Notes under the pieces: generated by a model
Told to the model about the DNA's origin: nothing
The model's input: only the letters and a program-made list of their open reading frames with translations
Database searches by the model: none
Translations under genes and position numbers: made by a program
In this document: one piece after another, positions 1 through 7,568 of the stretch
Position numbering within the stretch: the stretch's first letter is position 1
How the letters are laid out: every line of letters starts with the position of its first letter
From: Paraburkholderia solisilvae
GTDB taxonomy: Bacteria; Pseudomonadota; Gammaproteobacteria; Burkholderiales; Burkholderiaceae
NCBI RefSeq assembly: GCF_902859875.1
Contig: NZ_CADIKF010000024.1
Location: 1-64,000, forward strand
Length of the DNA stretch: 64,000 nt
Direction: 5' to 3'

Positions 1-230
1 ATATGGATGCCGCCGTGCCACATGCCCCGGGCGCTGACCAGATACGCGCCCGATGCCTCATGCGCGGCCAGCAGACGGTAGATTTCATGTTCGTCGGTGA
101 ACCGCGAAGATACCTCCGCTTTGCCTTGTCCTTTGCGCAGAATGGGAAAAGCAAACTGTAACTGCTTAAGATTGCGCTGAACAGGCGCCGCAATTCGCGA
201 TGACTTTTGCATGGACGGCTTTGTTGTCAT
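1..230 (-). CDS. N-terminal part of an unrecognised protein (runs off left edge)
   Basis: An open frame on the minus strand starts at an ATG at 228-230 and stays open to the left edge, giving about 76 residues. An AAAAAGG Shine-Dalgarno lies just before the ATG. The visible part has a basic, Ser/Thr/Gln-rich start, then a hydrophobic FAFPIL segment, and later the motifs YRLLAAHEASGAYLVS and GMWHGGIH, which read like genuine folded protein. Base composition is coding-like to the left of 160, while the sequence upstream of the ATG is A+T-rich and noncoding. I do not recognise the family. The WHGGIH motif faintly recalls secreted hydrolases or toxins, but that is a guess from memory. The remainder lies outside the window. 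Confidence 0.6.
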   Translation of the reverse strand, partial: MTTKPSMQKSSRIAAPVQRNLKQLQFAFPILRKGQGKAEVSSRFTDEHEIYRLLAAHEASGAYLVSARGMWHGGIH

Positions 231-743
231 AGTCAGCCTTTTTATCGCAAGTCTTTATTAATCTGGCGCGTATATTGACATGACAGGATTGAAAAGAAAT
301 ATTAGCCACAATCGATTTAACAAATCTTTTCAAGCTCTTAGACCTGACCGACCCAGTCTTATAACTTACCCGCTCAAGCCGCACAAACTCTTAGATACAC
401 CCTCCCCGATTGCGAAAAATTAATCCAATTGCCCGTCAAAATAACGACTACATTTCAATCAAAAGATGAATTCATCCCCTCGACAATCCACGTTAAAGCA
501 TCTTGATTTGAGCAATGCGGATATCAAACTCGCAACAATTTTTATCGACACCGTCAAGCATCGAAATGCGCGCAGTGACATGCCGCGAGGCATCGCCAAT
601 CCACGGAGACCAGCATCGCGTGCACGCCCCGGGCAGCCGCCCCCACAAGCCGGCCCATCCACAGTGCTAAAATGTGAAAAACCATTACAAAACGCCGCGC
701 GCATCGGGTTGCGACCGGCACTGACAGACGCCTTGCTACCCTC
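231..743. other. A+T-rich intergenic region, divergent promoters likely
   Basis: This spacer separates the leftward gene starting at 230 from the rightward glycosyltransferase at 744. Bases about 231-560 are clearly richer in A+T than the surrounding genes. Short open frames occur on both strands but none has a convincing ribosome site or codon usage. A TTGACA at 275-280 followed after 17 bases by AATATT at 298-303 is a possible rightward promoter, although it lies far from the next rightward gene. Confidence 0.5.
275..303 (+). promoter_or_regulatory. possible sigma70-type promoter
   Basis: A perfect -35 hexamer TTGACA (275-280) is followed by a 17-base spacer and AATATT (298-303), which matches 4 of 6 positions of the -10 consensus. 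The region is A+T-rich. The nearest rightward gene begins 440 bases away, so either the leader is long or this is chance. Confidence 0.25.
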
Positions 744-1991
744 ATGCCCCAAACGGCCCCGCGCACTTCCGTCCTGTTTCACGTCGTCGACTTCAACGAC
801 GGCGGCATCGAGTCTTCGCTGATTCAATGGCTGCACATCCTCGATCGCAGCCGCTTCGATATCACGCTATCGGTGATGTTCGCGTCGCCCGCGTTCGTCA
901 GCCGCTTCCGCGCGCTGATTCCGCAAGATGTGAAGATTGAGATTCTCGTCGACCGTCCGTGGCTCAACCACTTCCAGTCGCGCCGGTACGCGCACAAGCT
1001 CAGCAAGCCCGGGCGCGTAGGGCGTGACGTGTTCAACACGCTCGCCGTGCGGCCGCATGTGCGCAGGCGCATCGCCGCCCTCGCGCAACGCCACGACGTG
1101 ATCGTCGACTTCGATATGTCGTTGCGCCGCTGGGCATCGCAGTTCGGTATCGCGTGGCTCGGCGTCAATCACTTCAGCTTCGACGCGCGTCTTGGCAACC
1201 GCCCGCGCAAAGCGCGGCGCCTCGCGCTGCAATACGCACGCTACGACGCCGTCGTCGCGCTGAACCAGCATATGGCCGACGAAGCGAAAGCGATGTTCGG
1301 CGGCAATCTGCGCCGGCTCGTCGTGCTGCCCAATGCAATCGACATCCACGCGATACGCGCCGCGGCGAACGCACCGGGTGCGAGCACGGCGCCGTGCAGC
1401 GCGCCGTATATCGTGTCGGTTGCGCGGCTCGACGAAATCCAGAAGGACCATCGCACGCTGTTGCGCGCGTACGCCGAGATGGTTCAAGCGCATCGCGTCG
1501 ACGAGCACCTGGTGATTGTCGGGCATGGCGCGTTCCGCCGGGAGCTCGAAGACCTGGCAGCGCAGCTCGGCATCGCGCAGCGTGTGCATTTCGTCGGTCA
1601 TCAGGACAACCCGCACGCGCTGGTCGCGAACGCGCGCGCGCTCGTACTCAGTTCGCGTTATGAAGGCATGCCGATGGTGCTGCTCGAAGCGCTCGCGCAC
1701 GGCAAGCCGATCGTCGCCACCGATTGCCCGACCGGCCCGCGTGAGATTCTCGACGACGGTCGCGCCGGTATGCTCGTGCCGGTCGGCGACACGCACGCCA
1801 TGGCCGATGCGCTCATGCGCATCGTGACCGACGCCGCATTGCGCGACGCGATGAGCGCGCATGCACTCACGCGCGCGCAGCACTATGGAATCGAGCAGAG
1901 CAACCGGCGCTTTACCGCGTGCGTCGCCGACATTCTCGAGGCGCGGCGCAGTCGCGCGCCGGCGGGAGTGACCGCGCAACGCGCCGTTTGA
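744..1991 (+). CDS. glycosyltransferase family 4 (group 1)
   Basis: A 415-residue GT-B fold glycosyltransferase. The N-terminal half begins with a short strand and loop (VLFHVVDFNDGGIE) that typically binds acceptor. The C-terminal half carries the GT4 donor-binding region: VARLDEIQKDH near residue 230 and the E-x7-E pair at E307 and E315 in SSRYEGMPMVLLEAL. No membrane segment is evident, so it should act at the cytoplasmic face of the inner membrane. It lies convergent to the waaA-kdoO-waaC genes, which suggests a sugar transfer in LPS core or outer-core assembly, but donor and acceptor cannot be told from sequence. The ATG at 744 is the first good start after the A+T-rich spacer, with only a weak ribosome site. 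Confidence 0.88.
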   Translation: MPQTAPRTSVLFHVVDFNDGGIESSLIQWLHILDRSRFDITLSVMFASPAFVSRFRALIPQDVKIEILVDRPWLNHFQSRRYAHKLSKPGRVGRDVFNTLAVRPHVRRRIAALAQRHDVIVDFDMSLRRWASQFGIAWLGVNHFSFDARLGNRPRKARRLALQYARYDAVVALNQHMADEAKAMFGGNLRRLVVLPNAIDIHAIRAAANAPGASTAPCSAPYIVSVARLDEIQKDHRTLLRAYAEMVQAHRVDEHLVIVGHGAFRRELEDLAAQLGIAQRVHFVGHQDNPHALVANARALVLSSRYEGMPMVLLEALAHGKPIVATDCPTGPREILDDGRAGMLVPVGDTHAMADALMRIVTDAALRDAMSAHALTRAQHYGIEQSNRRFTACVADILEARRSRAPAGVTAQRAV

Positions 1992-2057
1992 TGCCGCGTT
2001 GCCGTCTGTGGCCCGCTGACGTGTGACGTTACGCTGCCGTTTGATGCCGCATTGCCG
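1983..2057 (+). repeat. pair of 22-bp direct repeats
   Basis: A 22-base unit at 1983-2004, which includes the stop codon of the glycosyltransferase gene, recurs at 2036-2057 with one mismatch. The copies are 53 bases apart, so the end of the gene appears to have been partly duplicated into the short convergent spacer. Confidence 0.7.
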
Positions 2058-2128
2058 CGGCGTCACGGCTTCGAACCCTCGACAGACAACCAGGCGTCAG
2101 CAGGCCTCACTGCGCCGTCCACCGCCCG

Positions 2129-3463
2129 CTACTTCACATCCCCCGCCAGCGCCGGCGCGTGATCCTCAGGCAGTAACGTCGTCAGCACATCGACCGTGCG
2201 CGCGGTCGCGCCGCGATGCCGCGCGGCAAACGCCGAGGCCGCCGCGCCCATCGCGGTACGGCGCGGCCGGTCGCCGAACAGCTCACGCAGCACGCGCGCG
2301 AGGTCGGCGGGATCTTTCACCTGAATTGCCGCGCCGGCCGCGACCGCATCGGCGGTCGCCTGCGTAAAGTTGAACACGTGCGGGCCGATCAGCACCGGCA
2401 CGCCGACCGCGCACGCTTCGATCAGATTCTGTCCGCCGAGCGGCAACAGGCTGCCGCCGATAAACGCGACATCCGACGCCGCATAGTACGCACCCAGTTC
2501 CCCCATCGAATCGCCAAGCAGCACCTGGGTCTCGCGCGACAACGGCCGCACCGGGCCGAGCGCAGCCGCCGCGGCGCCGACTGGCGCCCACGCCGAGCGC
2601 CGTTCGATGTGCAAGCCCTGGCGCGCGACCAGCGCGGCGACTTCGTCGAAACGTTGCGGATGGCGCGGCACCAGCACCAGCAGCGCATGATCGGGCGCGA
2701 GCGACGCGAACGCCTCCAGCACCCGTTCCTCTTCGCCTTCGCGCGTGCTTGCCGCGACCCATACCGGACGCTCGCCGATCGCCGCGCGCCACGCATGGCC
2801 GCGTGCGACCAGCTCAGGCGGCGTGGTCATGTCGAACTTCAGATTGCCCAGCACCGCGACATTGCGCGCGCCAAGCGCGGTCAGCCGCTGCGCGTCGGCC
2901 GGACTTTGCGCGAGCACGCGGGCAAAGCCGCCGAACACGTCGCGCGTCGCGTGACCGAAGCGCGCCGCGCGCCGGTACGAGCGCTGCGACATCCGCGCAT
3001 TGGTCAGCACGAGCGGCACGTCGGCGCGGCGGCATTCGTCGATCAACGTCGGCCACACTTCGGTTTCCATCACGAGTCCCACCGACGGCCGCCACGCGCG
3101 CAGGAAACGCCGCACCGCGTGCGGCATGTCGTACGGCAAGAAGCAGCGCATCAGCCGGTCGCCGAAGATCTCTTCGCCGGTCGCGCGGCCGCTCGGCGTC
3201 ATATGCGTAAGCAGGATGCGCGCATCGGGCCGCGCCTTCATCAGCGCATCGATCAGCGGCTGCGCGGCGCGCGTCTCGCCGACCGACACCGCATGCACCC
3301 AGATCAGCGGCGCGTCGTCTTCCGGCAGACGGCCGCGCCCGCGGCCGAAGCGCTCGCCGATATGCCGGCGGTAGCCGGGCTCCTTGCGCGAACGCCATAC
3401 GAGCCGCAGCACCGCGACGGGCGCGGCGATCCACCAGAGCGCGTTGTAGAGCGCCCTCAGCAT
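2129..3463 (-). CDS. waaA: 3-deoxy-D-manno-octulosonic acid (Kdo) transferase
   Basis: A 444-residue WaaA (KdtA), which transfers Kdo from CMP-Kdo to lipid A precursor at the inner membrane, an essential step of LPS inner-core synthesis. The N-terminus has the family's single membrane anchor (LYNALWWIAAPVAVLRLVW), followed by RRHIGERFG with E37 matching the conserved catalytic glutamate. The CMP-Kdo-binding C-terminal half includes VAASTREGEEE, LVPRHPQRF and GGQNLIEACAVGVPVLIGP. The ATG at 3461-3463 gives the usual MLRALY start. An in-frame GTG five codons upstream is a less likely alternative. It follows the Kdo hydroxylase gene by under 30 bases on the same strand, so waaC, kdoO and waaA probably form one operon. 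Confidence 0.96.
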   Translation of the reverse strand: MLRALYNALWWIAAPVAVLRLVWRSRKEPGYRRHIGERFGRGRGRLPEDDAPLIWVHAVSVGETRAAQPLIDALMKARPDARILLTHMTPSGRATGEEIFGDRLMRCFLPYDMPHAVRRFLRAWRPSVGLVMETEVWPTLIDECRRADVPLVLTNARMSQRSYRRAARFGHATRDVFGGFARVLAQSPADAQRLTALGARNVAVLGNLKFDMTTPPELVARGHAWRAAIGERPVWVAASTREGEEERVLEAFASLAPDHALLVLVPRHPQRFDEVAALVARQGLHIERRSAWAPVGAAAAALGPVRPLSRETQVLLGDSMGELGAYYAASDVAFIGGSLLPLGGQNLIEACAVGVPVLIGPHVFNFTQATADAVAAGAAIQVKDPADLARVLRELFGDRPRRTAMGAAASAFAARHRGATARTVDVLTTLLPEDHAPALAGDVK

Positions 3464-3491
3464 CGCGCCCCCGCCCACCTCGTGCCGCCGC

Positions 3492-4376
3492 TCAAACCAG
3501 CGCCCTGCCCTTCAGGCGCTCGAGAATGCCAAGCGGCGCGCACTCCGGCTGCACCATCGCCTTGACCGGCAGAAAGAACGTCTGCTCGAGCATGAATTGT
3601 CCGGACATCACCGCATGCGAGGTCTGGTCCGAAAAGCACACCCACACGCAGCCCGGCGGAAACGGCATCGTCTGCTGCGGCGACGTCTTCTGATAGTCGA
3701 GGTCCGCCTTCATGCCGTCGTGCAGTTGCAGCATCAGGTGGTCGTATTCGCTGCGCGGCGTCTTCGTCACGTGCAACAGGTTCAGCAGCCACGCGGCGCC
3801 CGGCATCTGCGGCTTGATGCGCGGCAGAAAGCGCTGCGCCATCTCTTCGAACGGCTCGCCGACGCGCCATACACGCGGCACGCCATGCGGATTGACGTTG
3901 GTGAATACGCGCAGAATCCGCTCGCCGTAGTTCGGGCGCGACGGAAAGGCATCGACGTGCAAACGGCTGTCGTCCTTGCGCCATGACGTCTCGCGCGTTT
4001 CGACCTGGTGCAGCCGCAGGCTGGTCGGCGCGACGCGCAGCGTGTTGCGGTATTCGGGAAACAGGCCGTCGACGAGCGTGCGCGCATTGGCCTGGTAACG
4101 CGCGATCAGCGCGCGCACCGCCGATTGCTGCACGGTATCGCCGAGCACGCCATGGAGCGCGCCGCCGTTCGGTTCGAGGCTGATGTTCTTGCGATTCGGA
4201 TCGGCGATCGCCGGATCGAGCAGCGCGGTCTCGCCGCCTTCGATCGCGAAACGCAGGCTCGGGAAGTACAGCACCTTGCCGCGCTCGACGCCTGCCAGCA
4301 GCGTCTCGCGCTCGATGGCCAGGTTTTGCCCCTGCCAGTCGGCGCTTGTCACTTCGATGATCTGGGATTCGTTCAT
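3492..4376 (-). CDS. kdoO: Kdo 3-hydroxylase (Fe(II)/2-oxoglutarate-dependent)
   Basis: A 294-residue protein matching KdoO, the Fe(II)/2-oxoglutarate-dependent dioxygenase that hydroxylates Kdo of Kdo2-lipid A to D-glycero-D-talo-oct-2-ulosonic acid (Ko). Ko is a hallmark of Burkholderia and Yersinia LPS. The predicted iron ligands are H140 and D142 in RLHVDAFPSRPNYG and H254 in DQTSHAVMSGQ, a standard HxD...H triad, followed by basic residues able to bind 2-oxoglutarate. The frame is open for 156 more codons upstream, but the ATG at 4374-4376 has an AAGGGCG ribosome site and begins the recognisable family sequence, and the upstream part overlaps waaC antisense. Its place between waaC and waaA fits its substrate. 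Confidence 0.93.
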   Translation of the reverse strand: MNESQIIEVTSADWQGQNLAIERETLLAGVERGKVLYFPSLRFAIEGGETALLDPAIADPNRKNISLEPNGGALHGVLGDTVQQSAVRALIARYQANARTLVDGLFPEYRNTLRVAPTSLRLHQVETRETSWRKDDSRLHVDAFPSRPNYGERILRVFTNVNPHGVPRVWRVGEPFEEMAQRFLPRIKPQMPGAAWLLNLLHVTKTPRSEYDHLMLQLHDGMKADLDYQKTSPQQTMPFPPGCVWVCFSDQTSHAVMSGQFMLEQTFFLPVKAMVQPECAPLGILERLKGRALV

Positions 4377-4456
4377 GGTCGCCCTTCGTTTGCAGCGGAT
4401 AAAGCGTGTGCGTGTGAGATGGCGTGCGGCTCGCCGCACGTCGACGTGAGCCGTTG

Positions 4457-5458
4457 TTACAGCAGACCAAACCCGGCAAGCGCGCTTTTCACCGCCTGCA
4501 GCGTCGGCGGCTGGCCCGCCGTACCGAGATTGATCACGTTCGGCGACCAGTAGCCGCCGGTGCGCCACGCGGTCGCGAAATTGTACAACTCGACCGTCGG
4601 CCGCTTGAGCGCTGCGGCAATATGCACAAGGCCGGTGTCGACGCCGACCGTCGCGGCCGCGCCTTCGATCAACCCGACGACAGCCGGCAGCGACAGCTTC
4701 GGCGGCACGACCGCCGCCGCGCCGAATTCCTTCGCGAGGCGCTCGCTGGTCGCGCGTTCCGCGTCGCTGCCCCACGGCAGCACAAGTGACGCGCCGCGTC
4801 GCACGAGCGCCTGGCCGAGCTCGATCCATGCGGCGTCCGGCCACTGCTTGTCCGCGCGCGAGGTCGCGTGCACGAACGCCACATACGGCACCGGCAGGTT
4901 CACTTGCGCCTGCGACAGCGCAAGCGCCGCGCGGCCGGAATCGAGGCCGAAGTCGATTTCGTCGGTGGGTTGCGGCGGCGGGTCGCCGAGCGCGGCCGCC
5001 ACCAGCTGGCGCGTGCGCTCGACCACATGCGTGCGCGGCTCGATCGGCACGCGCCGGTCATAGAAGAAACGCACCGGCCATTCATAACCGGCGCCGTCGG
5101 TGCGGTTGCCCAGGCCCGTAATCGGCCCGCGCGCCATGCGCGCGAGCCACGCGGTCTTGATCAACCCCTGGCAGTCGATGACCAGGTCGTAATGCTCGTT
5201 CGCCAGTGCACGGCGAAACGCACCGATCTCGCGCCAGTTGGCCGGCGACAGCAGCCCCTTGCGCCAGCGCCGCAGCGACACCGGAATCGCCCGCCGTACG
5301 CCCTGCACGAGTTCGACGAGGCCGACGAAGCTCTCTTCGACCAGCCAATCGATCTGCGCGTCCGGATGGCGGCGGCGGATATCGGCGACCGCCGGCATGT
5401 TGTGCACGACGTCGCCCAGCGATGACACCCGTACGATCAGTATCTTTTGCGCGCTCAA
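4457..5458 (-). CDS. waaC: LPS heptosyltransferase I
   Basis: A 333-residue GT9-family heptosyltransferase that adds the first L-glycero-D-manno-heptose to Kdo in the LPS inner core. It starts KILIVRVSSLGDVVHNMPAVADI, the characteristic nucleotide-sugar-binding N-terminus with the G-D catalytic region. In the C-terminal half it has VAFVHATSRADKQWP and VGVDTGLVHIAAAL, the GT9 signature where ADP-heptose binds. The start used here is a TTG at 5456-5458 because no ATG precedes the conserved N-terminus closely. The ribosome site is weak, so the start is uncertain by a few codons. It is first in the probable waaC-kdoO-waaA operon, about 80 bases ahead of kdoO. Confidence 0.95.
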   Translation of the reverse strand: MSAQKILIVRVSSLGDVVHNMPAVADIRRRHPDAQIDWLVEESFVGLVELVQGVRRAIPVSLRRWRKGLLSPANWREIGAFRRALANEHYDLVIDCQGLIKTAWLARMARGPITGLGNRTDGAGYEWPVRFFYDRRVPIEPRTHVVERTRQLVAAALGDPPPQPTDEIDFGLDSGRAALALSQAQVNLPVPYVAFVHATSRADKQWPDAAWIELGQALVRRGASLVLPWGSDAERATSERLAKEFGAAAVVPPKLSLPAVVGLIEGAAATVGVDTGLVHIAAALKRPTVELYNFATAWRTGGYWSPNVINLGTAGQPPTLQAVKSALAGFGLL

Positions 5459-5534
5459 GGTGGAGTGCCGGTCATTCCGGCATCACGGTACGTTGAAAGG
5501 ACGCAATTCTAGCGCGCCGCGCGAAAAATCCACG

Positions 5535-5574
5535 AAAAAACGCGGCGCGGCCATTGTCTGGCTCGCGCCGCGTT
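5535..5574 (-). terminator. rho-independent terminator
   Basis: Perfect 11-base inverted arms at 5539-5549 and 5564-5574 (AACGCGGCGCG and its complement) enclose a 14-base loop. Read on the minus strand the stem is followed by six T residues (5540-5535). This is a textbook intrinsic terminator for leftward transcription arriving from the phosphomannomutase gene, which insulates waaC from it. Confidence 0.85.
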
Positions 5575-5579
5575 CAGGT

Positions 5580-5734
5580 GTCGATCGCCGATGTGTTGCT
5601 TGCGGCTGCGGTCAAAGCCTGGCAATGACGTCGCGCTACGCTGATACGGGTTGATGTCGGTCGCCGGCGTGTCGCTTGCGGCTGCGGCAAAAAGCCCGGC
5701 GATCAGGTCGCGCTACACGCCGATACGGGTTGAT
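5580..5734. repeat. imperfect tandem duplication, about 77 bp x 2
   Basis: Copy one (5580-5655) and copy two (5656-5734) abut and match over nearly their whole lengths. Shared blocks include TTGCGGCTGCGG, GTCGCGCTAC and GATACGGGTTGAT. They differ by scattered substitutions and a few inserted bases. The unit contains no recognised gene or site. Confidence 0.8.
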
Positions 5735-5902
5735 GGTTGATGTCGGGTTGCAGGGCGCGCAATGAGTCGAGCGTTGAGCCGAACATTGAGCCAAGCTGCC
5801 GGCTGCGTTCTCCGCGTCGCCGCTACCGGCTATGGCTCCAGACGTCGTCGAGGCGCCCGCGGCCCATGCGGAGCCGGCAAGACGCCTCGCGCACAGCGAC
5901 GC

Positions 5903-7297
5903 TCAGAACGGCAGCTTCGCGTCCGCCTTCTCCGCGAGAATCACGCGGCGGAAGTCTTCCTGAATGCGCTTCAACGCGGCATCGTTATCGGCCTCGAAGC
6001 GCATCACGACCACCGGCGTCGTATTCGACGAACGCGCAAGACCGAAGCCGTCCGGATACTCGACGCGCAGCCCGTCGATCGTGATCACCTCATCCGCCTG
6101 CGGGAACGTTGCGCTCTTCTGCAAACGCGCGATCAGCTCGAAGTTCTCGCCTTCCTGCAGCTTCAACTGCAATTCCGGCGTCGAATGCGAGTTCGGCAGG
6201 CCGTTGAGCAACTGGCTCGGGTCCTTCACGCGCGCCAGGATTTCAAGCAGCCGCGCGCCGGTATAGAGACCATCGTCGAAGCCATACCAGCGGTCCTTGA
6301 AGAACACGTGACCGCTCATCTCACCGGCGAGCGGCGCGCCGGTTTCGCGCAGCTTCGCCTTCACGAGCGAGTGGCCAGTCTTCCACATCAGCGGCTCGCC
6401 GCCCTTGTCGCGCACCCACGTCGCCAGATTGCGCGTGCATTTCACGTCGTAAATGATCTGCGCGCCCTTGTTGCGCGACAGCACCTCTTCCGCGAACAGC
6501 ATCAGTTGCCGGTCCGGATAGATGATCTGCCCGTCCTTCGTGACGACGCCCAGACGGTCGCCGTCGCCGTCGAATGCGAAGCCGATTTCCGCATCGGTTT
6601 CCTTCAGCGCGCGGATCACGTCCTGCAGGTTCTCCGGATGCGCCGGGTCCGGGTGGTGATTCGGGAAGTTGCCGTCGATCTCGGTAAACAGTTCGACGAG
6701 CTCGCAACCGAGCGCCTTGAACAGGCGCGGCGCAAGACCGCCCGCGACGCCGTTGCCGGTATCGACAACCAGCTTCAACGGCCGCGCGAGTTTGATATCG
6801 CTGACGATACGCTCGAGGTACGCATCGGCGATGTCGTAGTCGGCATAGCTGCCGTTGCCCGACTCGAACCTGTTGTTGACGATGCGCTGGTAGAGTGCCT
6901 GGATCTGGTCGCCGTAAATCGCCGCACCGCGCAACACCATCTTGAAGCCGTTGTAGTCCGGCGGATTATGACTACCGGTCACGACGATGCATGAATCGAC
7001 GCGCCGCTCGCCGCCCGCGAGCTTGAGCGGCACGCTCGCGGCGAAGTAGCCGACCGGCGTCGGCACCATCCCGACATTGACCACGTCGACACCGGCCGAA
7101 CGCAATCCTTCGGACAGCGCCGCGATCAGCTCCGGCCCGGACAGCCGTCCGTCGCGCGCGACGACGACCGCATCGCCGCCCTGCGCGCGCACTTCGCTGC
7201 CGAACGCGCGGCCGATCGAGCGCGCGGCATCGGCATCGAGCGTCTTGCCGATCACACCGCGGATGTCATACGCCTTGAAAATCGATTGGGAGATCAT
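5903..7297 (-). CDS. manB: phosphomannomutase/phosphoglucomutase
   Basis: A 464-residue alpha-D-phosphohexomutase of the AlgC/ManB type, interconverting hexose 6- and 1-phosphates to feed GDP-mannose and UDP- or dTDP-glucose synthesis. All four site motifs are visible: the phosphoserine loop TGSHNPP with S109, the metal loop DGDGDRLGVV, the sugar-binding GEMSGH and a C-terminal RxSNTTPVVVMRFE phosphate-binding loop. The ATG at 7295-7297 starts MISQSIFKAYDIRG and is preceded by an AAGTGAG ribosome site. An in-frame GTG four codons upstream is less likely. It is divergent from the exporter gene at 7569. Its product could supply mannose-1-phosphate for the GDP-D-rhamnose genes gmd and rmd. Confidence 0.94.
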   Translation of the reverse strand: MISQSIFKAYDIRGVIGKTLDADAARSIGRAFGSEVRAQGGDAVVVARDGRLSGPELIAALSEGLRSAGVDVVNVGMVPTPVGYFAASVPLKLAGGERRVDSCIVVTGSHNPPDYNGFKMVLRGAAIYGDQIQALYQRIVNNRFESGNGSYADYDIADAYLERIVSDIKLARPLKLVVDTGNGVAGGLAPRLFKALGCELVELFTEIDGNFPNHHPDPAHPENLQDVIRALKETDAEIGFAFDGDGDRLGVVTKDGQIIYPDRQLMLFAEEVLSRNKGAQIIYDVKCTRNLATWVRDKGGEPLMWKTGHSLVKAKLRETGAPLAGEMSGHVFFKDRWYGFDDGLYTGARLLEILARVKDPSQLLNGLPNSHSTPELQLKLQEGENFELIARLQKSATFPQADEVITIDGLRVEYPDGFGLARSSNTTPVVVMRFEADNDAALKRIQEDFRRVILAEKADAKLPF

Positions 7298-7568
7298 GGA
7301 TAGGCTCACTTACGTGCAATGGGAAATTTTGTCCGGCGCATCACGTGGTCGTCGTCTGCGCCGTTGCCGGAAGCGGTCCGGTTCCAACTTATAATTGCGT
7401 TTTTCAGCGAACGCCTGCTCGCCCTATTCTAATGCTTAGACGCGCCCCGATTGTTAAGTTGCGGTTGCAAATGGCGAGCCCGAGGGTAAGCCCGCGGGTA
7501 AGCCTGGAACTGCGCCGCCCGGCCCGGCTGGCAAATTCCGCCACGTCTTGCGCACAGGCGGCCGCCGG

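Larger units (their letters stand above)
5459..5902. other. intergenic region with terminator and tandem duplication
   Basis: This 444-base stretch between the phosphomannomutase gene and waaC has no convincing gene. It holds a strong minus-strand terminator (5535-5574), an imperfect tandem duplication (5580-5734) and, near 5506-5511, a TAGAAT box on the minus strand that could serve as the -10 element for waaC. The rest is unremarkable. Confidence 0.7.

Noticed and set aside
867..2066. Long minus-strand open frame across the first glycosyltransferase
   Set aside because: It is the GC-rich antisense shadow of the GT4 gene; its product is His/Arg-rich without any family sequence or ribosome site.
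2216..3565. 449-codon plus-strand open frame opposite waaA
   Set aside because: Antisense shadow of the real waaA gene; composition is Arg/His-rich and no motif is present.
4377..4844. Upstream extension of kdoO by 156 codons
   Set aside because: The extension runs inside waaC antisense and lacks family sequence; the ATG at 4376 has a good ribosome site.
7390..7395. Perfect TATAAT between the phosphomutase and exporter genes
   Set aside because: No -35 element with 16-18 base spacing on either strand was found, so it was not called as a promoter.
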